A program made the position numbers and the translations under genes. The notes beneath the pieces were generated by a model, which was not told where the DNA came from, ran no database searches, and saw only the letters and a program-made list of their open reading frames with translations. From assembly GCF_019320115.1 (NCBI RefSeq), contig NC_089593.1, positions 10,488,386 through 10,552,385 of the forward strand: a DNA stretch of 64,000 nucleotides. Reading direction: 5' to 3'. Positions within the stretch are counted from its first letter, which is position 1. Each line of letters opens with the position of its first letter. This DNA comes from Miscanthus floridulus (Eukaryota > Streptophyta > Magnoliopsida > Poales > Poaceae). This document shows, one piece after another, positions 10,633-21,867 of the stretch.

Positions 10633-12300
10633 TGGCGGAAATCAACAAACGAACAGACCGAATATAATGGACTGAAATTTTAATTTTGCTGCAGATTTGA
10701 GGTTGCTCTGGTGACGACCTTGGAAAATCATTCCATTTTAAATCGTAAGATGTTTGGAACCTAGCGAGCAGGTAACTCGTCACTGTAAATGGCTGCTCGG
10801 GAGCCAAACATGACAACCTGAGTTCCGCCTCGTATTCCAATTCCAGGTTCTAAGTTACCTGCACCGACAATTCCGCCAGGTTCTTGTTGCACTTGTCCTG
10901 CTGTCCAGCTTCTACTTATGTGCTCTCTGCATCCGAGGCTCGGAGCAACAATAGTTAGCTGGACCTGGCGATATTAGTAAATGTTCATTCATTGATTTTC
11001 TGTTTGGTGCACCAAACACTTTTGTTTTACTACTACTACTGCATGCATGCTAGTGGTTGAGTGACAAATTCGGTGACCCAATTTGATGGGCCAAAGATCA
11101 TTTGCAACTTGCGCCTTTGGGTACCTAGCTTGCGACACCTGCTTATTAATTCTCTCTCTCAATTGCAGACTGTTACGTCACGCTCACGATTATTATTTGC
11201 AAGAAACAAAGTAGTACAATCTTTATAAAGCAGTGGTTACTGTCAAGGCATTATGCTATGTCATATAATATATGGTCCATGTAACTGCTTTTTAGGGATG
11301 GACCTCCAAATGCAGTTTAAATAGTTTGATTATTATTACACACAATGCAAATGGATAGGAAATATAATAGTGTGCCATCAGTACTTGTTTGGACACATAA
11401 AACATCCCAAAATGGCATGCTTAAATGCGATCAATGTGATGCCCTAGTTGTTTTACTATCCATCAATGGCCCTGTTCGCTTCTCTTATAATCCGTACTTT
11501 TCAGCTTGTTTTTTCAGCCGGAACAGTGTTTTCTCTCACAACAAATCAGCCGGAACAGTGTTTCGGCTTTCGGCTTGTTTTTTCAGCGAAGCGAATGGGG
11601 CCAATGTAATCAAACATCCATACTTGTTTTACTAAAGAGCGAAGAGCACAATGGTCCTCTAAACTTTTTCCGCATTCTTATCCGGGTCTATGAAGTTTCA
11701 AAGCGATCATCTAGATCTTGAACTTTTCAAGTGGTTTATTCTAAGTTCACTTTAGGTCCAAATATGGAACTGAACTCACACTTCGTATTAACCACTTCAA
11801 AAGTTGAAGGATCTAGATGAGCGCTTTGAGAGTTCATGAACCCAGATAAGAACGCGACAAAAGTTTAAGGATTCAGAGTGCATTTTACTCCTAATTTTAC
11901 ACATTTTACTCCTAATTTTACTAAATTTATATACTACTGTACTTGTTAAGGACGAGATGGTGATGGACGAATCCATTACATTCTTCGAATAGATGATTAA
12001 AGAAAGCACTAAGAAGATGATATGGACCACGCTATTCCTTACATCAAACACTTCATGTGCTTTTGGAAAATGTTTCCCCGGTGATTTAGAATCACTTTGT
12101 AAAATTGTTTGGCTAGCTTTTTTTTAGGAAAGGGAATATATTAATATTCTAGTTTTTGCATCGACCAATACATATGGTTGTTCCTTATTACGAGCAAGAG
12201 TAAAACGGTCCAGGGAATCTCAAAAATAAAGTTTTGAGCCATAGCGAAAACACAAAAACTTTTCCCAAAAAGCACTACTAAAAAGCAAGTATGTTGCTGA
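10633..12300. other. Intergenic DNA with one small MITE
   Basis: No gene is supported. 11466-11602 is another GTTCG-terminal MITE (GGCCCTGTTCGCTTCTC to GCGAATGGGGCC) with an internal near-duplicate of TCAGCCGGAACAGTGTTT. 11630-11880 contains related direct and inverted AAGTTCA/TGAACTTT phrases, but I could not assign them to a known element. Confidence 0.4.
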
Positions 12301-12301
12301 A

Positions 12302-13205
12302 TCTCTAGCCGTGTCTTGCAAACACCTCCATCGCGACTGTCTCAATAGATCTACATCCTATCTTCATCGAATGGCGATCCTCCTCCTTCGGTAGTAGGGA
12401 CCAGGACCTGATCCAGTAAGTCCCCCTGAAGATAACATGCAAATAAGATGGTGCTAGAATCTTATCAAACACAATGTCATTCCGAGTTAACCAAATCGCC
12501 CAACAGATGGCACTTGCACCCACAAGAATTTGAGATTTCAGTTTCCTATTTACCCCATCCAACCAACCTGTAAACAAATTGTGTACACTAGTTGGAGATA
12601 TTAGATTAAAGGAAACCTGAACAATTCTCCACATGAATTTATCATAATGACAGTCAAAGAGTAAATGTTGTATGGACTCATTTCAAGAACAGAAACAACA
12701 CCTCCTATCTCCTTGTCACTGTCGCCTCACTAAATTATCCTTTGTTAAAATTAGTCCATTGTACAAGTACCACATGAAGACTTTGATTTTGAGAGGCAGT
12801 TTAAGTTTTTAGATTAAAGTATTATACGGTATAGCTTCTGCTCCTAACAAAGTTCTATACATGGAGTTGACTGAGTACAGCCCATTGTGATGTAGCCTCC
12901 ACATAAAGTGTTCTCTCTGGTTTGTTACTTGTACATCTACAACCATAGCCACTACTTCATGCCATGCTTGCAAATTCGCACCCATCAGAGATCTTCTGAA
13001 GGCTACATTTAATGGCGTCGTAGACAACACTGATCTTACAGTTGCACTTTTTCTTCTCACAATGTTATATAGTGCAGGGAAGAGCGATTTTAGAGGGCAC
13101 GGTCTTATCCACGAATCCTCCCAAAAAATAGACTTAAGACCCATGTGGTAGAACCGTCCGAAATAACATGTTTTCAGAGGCGCTCGTCTTCCACTAGACA
13201 CTAAG
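12302..13205 (-). pseudogene. L1-type LINE ORF2, C-terminal part with zf-RVT, broken
   Basis: Read on the minus strand, one frame runs from about 13205 to 12302 with only nonsense interruptions. The upstream half has the pattern IFWEDSWIR, then FPALYNIV, FRRSL and MYRTLL, typical of the region after the reverse transcriptase in plant L1 elements. Then LPLKIKVFMWYL, CCFC and ESIQHLLFDCHYDKFMW match the zf-RVT (zinc-binding RT) domain. It ends with the ICWAIWLTRNDIVFDK motif usual for this family. In-frame stops lie just upstream of LPLKIKV, at a RRQ-stop-QGD site and after CFCS, two of them probably at former Trp codons. RT core, endonuclease and ORF1 are absent from this piece. It is a dead LINE fragment. 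Confidence 0.75.
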
Positions 13206-15895
13206 CACCCTGAAAGTTAGCTACATCGAACAGTTCCATCGAGCACACCCCACGGGAGAACTCGAATCAATCCATGTTTTACCTCCAGAATCCAATAATG
13301 AGTATGTGCTTACAATACTTAGTCCATTTCATACAACAAGAGTTCTTGGAAATTATTTATTACAATACTAGGGTTCCGAGTGCGATAATTAAACAACAGA
13401 ATAAAATTAAACATCTAGCGGAAACGATATAAGGACCCGTCTGTGTCCACCAGAAGAATCCTCCACACAAGAGCTACTCCTCAAGCTGCACATGCAACAG
13501 GGTAAAATAAACCCTGAGTACACAATGTACTCACAAGATTTACACGACTAGTGGAAATAGTTTTCTGACTCTAAGGAGTATGATAGGCAATATGGGTTTG
13601 CTGTTTTCTTTTTATTTGCGAAAAGCATTACTAGAAGTATGTCCTTAAGATCAAGTTTAATTAGCAGTCATGATTACTCCATTAGCTAACCATTCTAGGT
13701 AAGCACATGTTCTACTTTGAAGCAAGGGTTGAGCAATCAGAACTAATTTACCATCTTTTATATTCCAGTTCTTACTACGGTGCTAGACCATAGCCAAGTC
13801 GTATCGTCTCACGGAAATAACAATTCGTGAACCAATGTATCCCAACTAGGTACCCCGAAACATACGCCCCGTTTGTACCCCAGGCACAAACAAGACCAAC
13901 CCATTCCACTCCTGTCAAGGGGTCCAGGTCCCCATCCAAACTTGGACTCCAAGCCACACTTGAGACCCGGTCTCAATATGGTGCTTAGACCTCCACCTTT
14001 TCCCGCCTCCAATCAGTCGATCTGGAAAGAGCATAATGAGTCTTCCCGCTCCCATAAGCAAGTATGTGCTCAGGATAATAAGTCTGTGACCTGACTACCA
14101 TCCATAACAACGGACGGTCCTCAATCGATACAGATAGGGAAAATAGTGTAACCAAGCTAAGCCTCATGGCCGTGGGGCACAACTCGTCACACCCATCAAT
14201 ACCCATACCATATCCCTACCCGGTCTCTATTTTTACTTTCATCGTTTTATCATGAGAGTAAATATAATAATCACCTATTGTGAGTTATGGCAGGTTACTC
14301 ACGCTACCGAAAACATAAGCATAACATCTACTCAAACCTGCACTAGTAAGACTCATAGGACAGATATATCTATACATGTGGTTTTTATAAAATTCCTGTA
14401 ACATAAATGCACATCATATATATATATATTCAGTGATTATAAAAAATAAGGGTTATGCATCGGGGCTTGCCTTGGGCAAGCGCGGTGTCAGCTGAGTTAG
14501 TCGCCGGTGGCTCCAGGACCACCTCTTGCATGAGAATCTCCTCCTCGTACTCCTTGATGATCTCCTTGAACTCACGATCGTCTGTGGTCACTATCTCCAC
14601 CAACTTGTTCTCTACATACATGTGATAATGATGCAACACTTAGCATTTAGGCAACAACAACTCTTAAAATAAGAATACGCATACTAAAAAACTAAGCTAG
14701 CTCTAATGACTAAGGTACTAAGCTAACTACCATCTTCATCAAGTAAAGTGTTGGGTTCAACTAACAAACCCTTAGCTTGGCAAATTAAGGATATATCTTT
14801 ATTTCTACTAGTGATTTAATATATATTGAAACAAAGAGCATTTAACTACCCTAATGCTTTGTCTATTCTAAAGCTTAAAAAATTACAGTGAGCACATAAT
14901 AATACAATGAAGCTATTATAAAAATTTTAGGACTAAAGCTATCACCAATTTACCACAAAAAATCCTACAATAATTAACTTAATATTATTAAGCATTCTCA
15001 AAGGATTTAATAGCTCCTAATGTCAACACATATAAACATGAAATAAATACACCAACGGATAGAGCATAATTTTATTAACCTAACAAAATTTATTTCATAA
15101 TTTTTGGACACCTACATGATTTTATATTAATTACCAAAGATTAGCTTAGAAATTAAATTAGAAAACTATTTACTAATCCCCTAGAAAACGAAAAAGGATT
15201 CTCCGCGCGGCACATAATGCACGGCCCGCACCGCGCAGCGCGCGCGCAGTGGCCTGCTGAAGCGGCCCACGCGACGCCAGCCCATGCGCGAGACGGCCCG
15301 CGACAAGGGAATCCCGTGCGCGATGGCGCTTTTGCAAAATAGACCTCAAACTTCTTTCGAACTACAACTAAGTCCTAATACTATTTTCCCCTCTCTCAGA
15401 CCATCTCACTTAACCCCCCGATCTTTCCCTAATTCACCCGCGCACACCCTCAGCAACTCAGTGCACAGCAGCGCGGCGAGCGGCGGCACTGGGCGCCTAC
15501 GCCTGCCACCTAGGGCTTGCGTGGGCCCACCTAACTGGTTGATCACCATCTCTAATCTTGGTGGCTATGCTAAGTGGCGGTGATGGGTGGCGAGACTCGC
15601 TGGGGAAGGCTGCAGTGGCGTGTGGCCATCCGTGACTGCGACATAACTGTTCCGGTGAGCTCGGGCGGCTAGTAGCCTAACCAGCTAACGTGCGAGCAAC
15701 ATGGGTCACCGTGGACCTGGGCGAGGTGACGGTTGGAGTGGAGGATGACGGAGGAGGGTTGGCCATGTGAGGCCGAGCTGTACGATGGTGCACCGTAGTG
15801 GCACGGTCACGTCAGCGATGCCGGGGAAGCGATAGAGGTTCGGCTAAGGCACGCAGGACGAAGAGGGGATGGAAGTGAAGCGAGCGGTGCACTTA
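13206..15895. other. Unassigned repeat-like DNA between two LINE pieces
   Basis: No complete gene is recognisable. A GC-rich block (15190-15880) follows an AT-rich one (14640-15180), as in long gypsy-type LTRs. A short minus-strand frame at 14430-14639 gives an acidic, Glu-rich, coiled-coil-like peptide (DDREFKEIIKEYEEEIL) without a family match known to me. The block separates the two LINE pieces, so it may be an insertion, but I did not find a matching target duplication at its edges. Confidence 0.35.
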
Positions 15896-17480
15896 GTTAA
15901 TTGTTCTTTAAGATGATGTCTAAGTTCCTCCTCTTGAGGTGACAACAAATTAGTCTCTGCCTTTCTATCAAACACATCTATCTTAGCCAACAGTTCTGAT
16001 TTAAGCCATTTGTTTTGGTGGGCCAAATTCCTAGCCCATCCTCTAAGGAACCGTCACAATCTTCTACTCTTATTTAGCCACCGTTCCATGGGTGATCTAC
16101 CCCTATTCTCAGACTCCCAAACCTCCTTCACTAACTCAAAGAAACCATCCCTTGTTAGCCACCCTAACTCGAATTTAAAATTCCTAACGTTGCCTCTGTG
16201 AGAGGGTTCCCCTCCATCTAGCAAAAGCGGTGTGTGATATGAGATTTCCCGGGTGAGTGCCTGAATAGAAGCAAGCAGAATTTTTTGTTCCCACTCTGTT
16301 GTTACCAAGATGCGGTCCAACTTTTCATGAGTTGGAACCTCTGCATAATTAGCCCACGTGTATTTTCTACCCATCATCTCTAATTCTCTTAAATTCAATA
16401 TTTCAATAATAGCATTAAACAAAAGTGGCCACTTATTATTATATATTGAGTTGTTTTTTTTGACGGGTTCCTGATTATATTGAAATATCCCCCTACTAAG
16501 AAAGGTAGATCTCCACAGCTAGTACACGCTCGTACTAGCTCTGATAGAAAGTGTTCTTTGTGCTTCTCTTATGCTGCGCCATATACAGACAAGAGGGCCC
16601 ATCGAAAACCATCTACTTTGTTTGTTAAGACAAACTTGATATGGTAGTCACCATCGATAATATTTTCAACTTCAAAACATCCTTGATTTATTTCCATTAA
16701 CATCCCCCGGACATACCTGGGGGCACCGCCAATGCCAAACAAAATCAGCCCCCGCACAGAAATTTTCCAGACATTGAGCCGAGAAGTTATTTCTGTTGGT
16801 TTCTGATAGAGCTATAAAATCAAGTTTATTATCTTTGGGCACATCATGTAAGAAAGTATGTTTAGCCAGGTCACGTAGACCTCTACAATTCCGTAACACA
16901 CCTTTCATTGGAACAATTTTTTCTTTGCAGCTACCTTCTTGTTGAGGAGTTTTTTTTTCTTCCTACTCTTTGCCACCTTGATGGGTACATCAACAAGTAC
17001 TCCATCAAGGCCCACACTATTATCGTCCAATCACCTCCTCCATCAAGTCGCCACGGAGTCGACTGATAGTGGAGGTGTCAGGATCAATCTCATCCTCCTT
17101 AGAATCAGTTTCGTTGTCATGTGTAATTAAAAAATTAGAAGGTTTCATTCTTTCCTTTTCTACCTCTTTGATTAACGCTACAGACCCAAGAGTTAAATTT
17201 TCATTGCACCCAAACTGATCCCCACTCCCCTTAAGTTTTGCTCAATACGAACATTAGAAAAAGAACAAAATGAATTTACTTTCGCATTACCTTTGGTTTC
17301 CTTGAGGTTCTTGATAGCAGCTCTTTTTCTGCTTTCTCAAGAGAGTCTACATCAAGCGTGTCCGCATTCCGCTTGCTGTGCAGTACTGGGGGTAAGCTCT
17401 CCGTCTGACGGAACCACCGATGTCATGACACTCCCCAATTCTTTTGTTGTCCCACGGTCAGCTGACACTCCGGCTTCTAG
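15896..17480 (-). pseudogene. L1-type LINE: ORF1 end and ORF2 endonuclease, broken
   Basis: Minus-strand order is as follows. About 17430-17280 reads like the end of a plant L1 ORF1 (ADTLDVDSLEKAEKELLSR). About 16908-16700 reads NCRGLRDL and then LDFIALSETNRNNF, the start of an apurinic-type (EEP) endonuclease. 16757-16569 continues GCFEVENIIDG, then WALLSVYGAA. About 16500 carries GGYFNII, the usual G-D-F-N-I-I position. 16422-16054 carries GRKYTWAN and EKLDRILVTTEWE. These motifs in order are diagnostic of a plant L1 endonuclease. Frames change several times and nonsense codons occur. Sequence similarity stops near 15896, before any RT core motif. Confidence 0.75.
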
Positions 17481-19046
17481 CTAGCTGAATTCTTTTAAAC
17501 TTGAACTAGAATAAGGTGAAACCAAGGTCAGCACGTTTCTCTTTACTCGCTTTACTAGTAAAAAACGAAAATCGATTCTAATTGTTTCTCCTTGATAATC
17601 CGAAGTGTCTCGTACTGTTTGACAGTGATTCATGTAATTCTGCTGAGAAATTGAAATGTTGTATGGTACCAAACGCACCCTTAGTTGCTGTCAAGATTCG
17701 ACATTGATATTTGCATAAACAATTCGTATGATTCTGTTCCATCCAAAAAAAGTGTAAGAAACGACCAAAGTGGGGCAGTATCAGACTTATTAAAATATTT
17801 CTGATAAGCCCCCTGACTGCTTGTTATATACCTTAAGATTATTTCAGATAAGCCCCGGCTTATGGACTGATAAACAATGTTCAGAATCTGTCCCCATACA
17901 TTATTGTCCATATAATATATTCTTCTGAAGAAAAAAAAACTATTATCCATATCGTACTAGCAACACTTTTATCATTCTAGTGGGCCCTGCAGGCATGCTG
18001 TATGCAAGCCCTGAATGAATGATAACAGAGACAGACCGCTCAACAGCTAAAGGGTCCGTCTGTCCAGTGGCTAATTGTTAGTGACTTTTGAGATGCTTAA
18101 AATGGGGGGAGCTCAGTAGTCAAAGGTGCTTTTCACAGCCGCCAATGGGCATTTAAATACTGATTGAAGCTACAAGGTGAGGCGATCAGGCGAGCCCCGT
18201 TCATGCATGCATGCAATCTTTGTCTGGACATGATGCTAATGACAATCATTCTGCAGTGGTTGGTGCCCACTCAATTCATTTAAGCCCAGATTAGACCAGG
18301 GCGTGCTTATCCTAATTCAGCTAGTAAAGTAATCGGGATGTGAGTGTGACCCGGCCCCTCCACAATGTGTTGTCGTTGGCAAAAAAGCTAGGAGTATGTG
18401 ATTGTGATGTGAACTGCAGGTTGTTTATATTATGACAAGGTTTGATTAAGCTGCTGTCCTTGTTGTTCCTGTTTCATATCTGGCTAATGATTGGTATTAG
18501 ATGCCCAGGGTATCTCTATCTGGGCCTAACTGCTGTCGCTGTCAGGTTGCATCAGGTTTGCTGGACGGTGTTGCTCAGTCACGCTACAGGAAACAGAAGA
18601 CTTCGTATCATTAGTACCTGCATTTATTTATACTACTGCAAACGACTAGGAAGAATTCATTCATAGAAAGAGGATCGAGCAAATTTAGTATTAACAACTA
18701 CTACTAACTGTTTCTGCTGATATTTGTTGTACTGTAACTGAATGAACAGTTCACCATGCTGGCGCTGCTCCTGAATTTGCCGCCGCTAAACGTTTACGAT
18801 TTGTGATGTCGCCACCTGAAGTTTCTTCTGAACATGATTGCATTGCACAGCGAATGCAGCTGTTTCGCCGTTCCGTCCAGCGCGTCCAACTTGTGCTGTC
18901 ATGATATGATTGCATGGAAACGGGGAGATTTGGGTGAAAGAAAGGCTGCTGCATGGTCAGGCTAACCTACTTCACTGAATGAATAAAGAGGAATCAGCCG
19001 CTTTTTCTCTGAAAAAAGGGGTCAAGTTGGTGATGAACATGCTCTG
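17481..19046. other. Intergenic DNA, no supported gene
   Basis: Only short, non-conserved frames are present. A GGTACCAAACGCACCCTTA end near 17.66-17.69 kb looks like a MITE terminus. 17.8-17.9 kb has GATAAGCCCC phrases resembling other small MITEs. I see no RNA gene or promoter with confidence. Confidence 0.3.
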
Positions 19047-19071
19047 CCCCCCCCCCCCCCCCCCCCCCCCC
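19047..19071 (+). repeat. Poly-C homopolymer, 25 bp
   Basis: An uninterrupted run of 25 C follows GCTCTG. This is a slippage-prone simple repeat whose true length may be uncertain in the assembly. Confidence 0.9.
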
Positions 19072-19307
19072 TCTTTCTGGTGAAGATGGGGGCAGGCAAC
19101 ATATGTAAACTGCCAGTTTAGGCATCCTGCATGCATGTGTGCTGCAAAGGGAGTTAACAATTAAGTAAATAGATTGTTGGTTGTTAATAAGCATGCATTC
19201 AGGTGTGTAGTTCTGAAAAAACTTGTGGTGCGACAGCTGGAACTCTGAAAGAGTGGCCATTGTTGAGCTTGAGGAGCAGCCAGGGAAAGTGAGCCGGTGT
19301 GCTCGCG

Positions 19308-19500
19308 TGCCACGGCTGCTGCGCTGCGGCTTGACCTCGAGGCGCTCGACGACGCCAACGCGCGGCTCGCGGGCCGCCTCGACCGCGCGCTCGTGCCTCC
19401 GCCGGGCGGCGACGCCGTCGGCTCGATGCTATCCGCGGGCGTCTTCGACTCTGTCCTCCGCGACCAACGTGAGCAGATCAGGGAGATGTGTGCGTACGAT
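19308..19500 (+). pseudogene. Exon-like fragment of an unidentified gene
   Basis: A short GC3-rich frame encodes ALRLDLEALDDANARLAG, then a Pro-Gly linker, then SMLSAGVFDSVLRDQREQIREM. It has heptad-like Leu/Ala spacing suggestive of a coiled coil, and codon use unlike the AT-rich surroundings, so it looks like one exon of a host gene. There is no start codon in a good context and no partner exon in the neighbourhood. I do not recognise the family. It could be a relic, or cargo of an unrecognised transposon. Confidence 0.4.
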
Positions 19501-19519
19501 CGATGTGGTAGACAAAGCT

Positions 19520-21860
19520 GATAAGTGGGGCCCATCTGATAGTGAGAGGGAGCTGCAGGACACGACAGAGACGTAGAGAGAGGAGCTGGTCAGGGACAAC
19601 AACGACATTTCGCATGTCCATGCTGGTTGGGTATCCGGGGCCTAACATTTCACCATTTTGATTGAGATGGCGATTTTAATTAATCCCGTATGAAATTCCC
19701 CATAAAAAAATAATCCCGTATGAAATGGACCATGCATAACTGGCTTGAAAAAATAATTATTGAAAAAATTAAAAAAATAATGATTCCATGCTTGAAAAAA
19801 TAGTGTATTTTATTTTGAAAAATTATTGACAGAGGCAGCATGAAATGCCTGTGAACTGTAGCATTCGGCGTCAAGGTAAGAGTCCTTTCACGTACAGCCT
19901 TAACATCGTTAGCCCATCAAACTAACGGAAGGTGAAAAAAACTAAAAAAAAAAGACAAGAAACTAAGCAGCACGCACTTTTTTTAGGGCAACGAAATATT
20001 TTTTCCCTTTGGAATTTGGATGGGGAGACGAGTTGTTGATGGAAGGGGACTGAAGGTCCATGGTCGTGCATTCGGAGAGGGAAACATGGGCGGGCCCGGC
20101 CCATCAGGTTGTGTCTAGACCGTGCCCGCACTGCGGAACAAGGAAATCGGCCAGGCCCAGCAGAAATCGGCCCACCATAGTTATTGGGTATTAGTTCTGG
20201 GCTTATTTATTTTCGTCTTTTTCTTAGAAAAAATCCATATTACCACATCAACTTTTGCGAAAGTCTACTTTTCATCTCTAAAATCTAAAATCGGTTAAAC
20301 CAGCCCATTGAACTTTTAAAACCATTCGATTTACCTTCCTAACCAGTTATAAGCGGTTTTCAAAAATGATTTTGTCTTTTTCTTTTTTATTTATTTTTTC
20401 TAAATCTTTGAAAAATCATAGTAAATCAGTGAAAAATCATAAAATAGAAAAATCTAATTTTGTTGGACTTTACATGAGTAGATCTACGTAGTGAACATAT
20501 AATATGGTATGCTTTAGTACAAAATTTTTGCTATAGGTTTAGATATATGTTTTTTTATAATTAATTTATAGCTGTAATTTTTATGGTTCTATTGTGGTAA
20601 AATTTTTATGTTAGGCTAATTATTGTATGTTTGAACTGTAGTAAAAATTTCATACTCATTGGATCCAGTGTAACTCAGTTTATAAATACTTTTTTAACAA
20701 GTATACACATAAATAAACCTAAGTTGTCTGCTCCCTCTCTCTCTCCTGTCGCCCATTTCCCCCAAATCATAGCTGCCTAGCGTGCGCAGGCCGCAGGGGG
20801 CGGCGGGCTGCGCGTGCGGCTCCGGCTCCGAGGCTCCGAGCGGCGAACGCAAGGGCCAAGGGTCAGTCGGCCATCCCCGCCTGTGCGCTGTGCGGCCGTG
20901 CGGGGCCGCGGGACCGGCGCGGCGTCTGGCGTCCCGGCCGGCTTCTGGAGGTCAGGCAGTCAAGCACGCTAGGCCACCGGCCGTTGACGGCTCTGCGCGC
21001 GCACCCCGGCCAGAGCCACGACGACGACACGGAGTGATTCCGTTCGTATATATGCCACGAAACAGATGGTACTGATGTTTTTTCATTTCATATTTACATT
21101 CGATCACTGAACCGTTCCCTGTTAATCCACGCATCATGCTATCATCCTAAATAAAGATTCCAATCCATACATTCTAGATGTTGCCACTCTGGTATGTTGA
21201 ACTGCTGAGACTTCTTTATGTTAAATTTTTTTCAAGTCGTGCTCAGATTCTATGAGTATATGAATCATGCTCAATTATGTGTTATACATTTGCTATGTAT
21301 TCTACTGTTACAATTATGTGGTATTATACATCCTCGCAAAAAAAAAGTGGTATTATACATGTTAAATATTACTATGCATTAGGTTGTCAAAATTTTTTTA
21401 ACACCCTTTCACATCTGGAATACCCAGGCTCAAAATCCTAGGCCCACCACTGATTGAATATATCGGAATTCTACCGGTGATTCATACAAAAGAATTTCAG
21501 CCAAATTTAGAAAAAAGAAACTCTCAATCTTTAAAGGGAACCATATAGATTCTTTCCAAACAATTTAGCATAGAAAACCGCACGATATAATTTAGAAATG
21601 AGAGAATACCATCCTCATATGGCGCATATATTCCGTATAGCATCATATAGGTTCATGTATATTTACAAGTATTCCATTGGTTAAATAGCAAATATGGTCA
21701 CAAATATTACAACAAACATAAGCCCAAATATTACAAGTTCTTGGGCTAGTTGGTTTCAGGTGAAATTCAAATCACTGATATGTTTAGGTGATAAACTAAC
21801 TATATCGGACTCCACTGATAAAATAGAAATATCAGATTTACCAGAAATCTATCGGTGATA
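19520..21860. other. Intergenic DNA, no supported gene
   Basis: AT-rich sequence (19.65-20.75 kb) is followed by a GC-rich tract (20.78-21.03 kb) whose frames are Gly/Arg/Ala/Pro-rich with no domain, then more AT-rich DNA up to the stop codon of the DUF4220 gene. The GC-rich tract looks like a leader or first-exon relic but has no positive support. Confidence 0.3.
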
Positions 21861-21867
21861 ATTGCCT

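Noticed and set aside
13206..15895. Solo LTR inserted into the LINE
   Set aside because: I tested TG...CA borders and neighbouring 5-bp words at both edges and found no convincing target duplication, so I left it unassigned.
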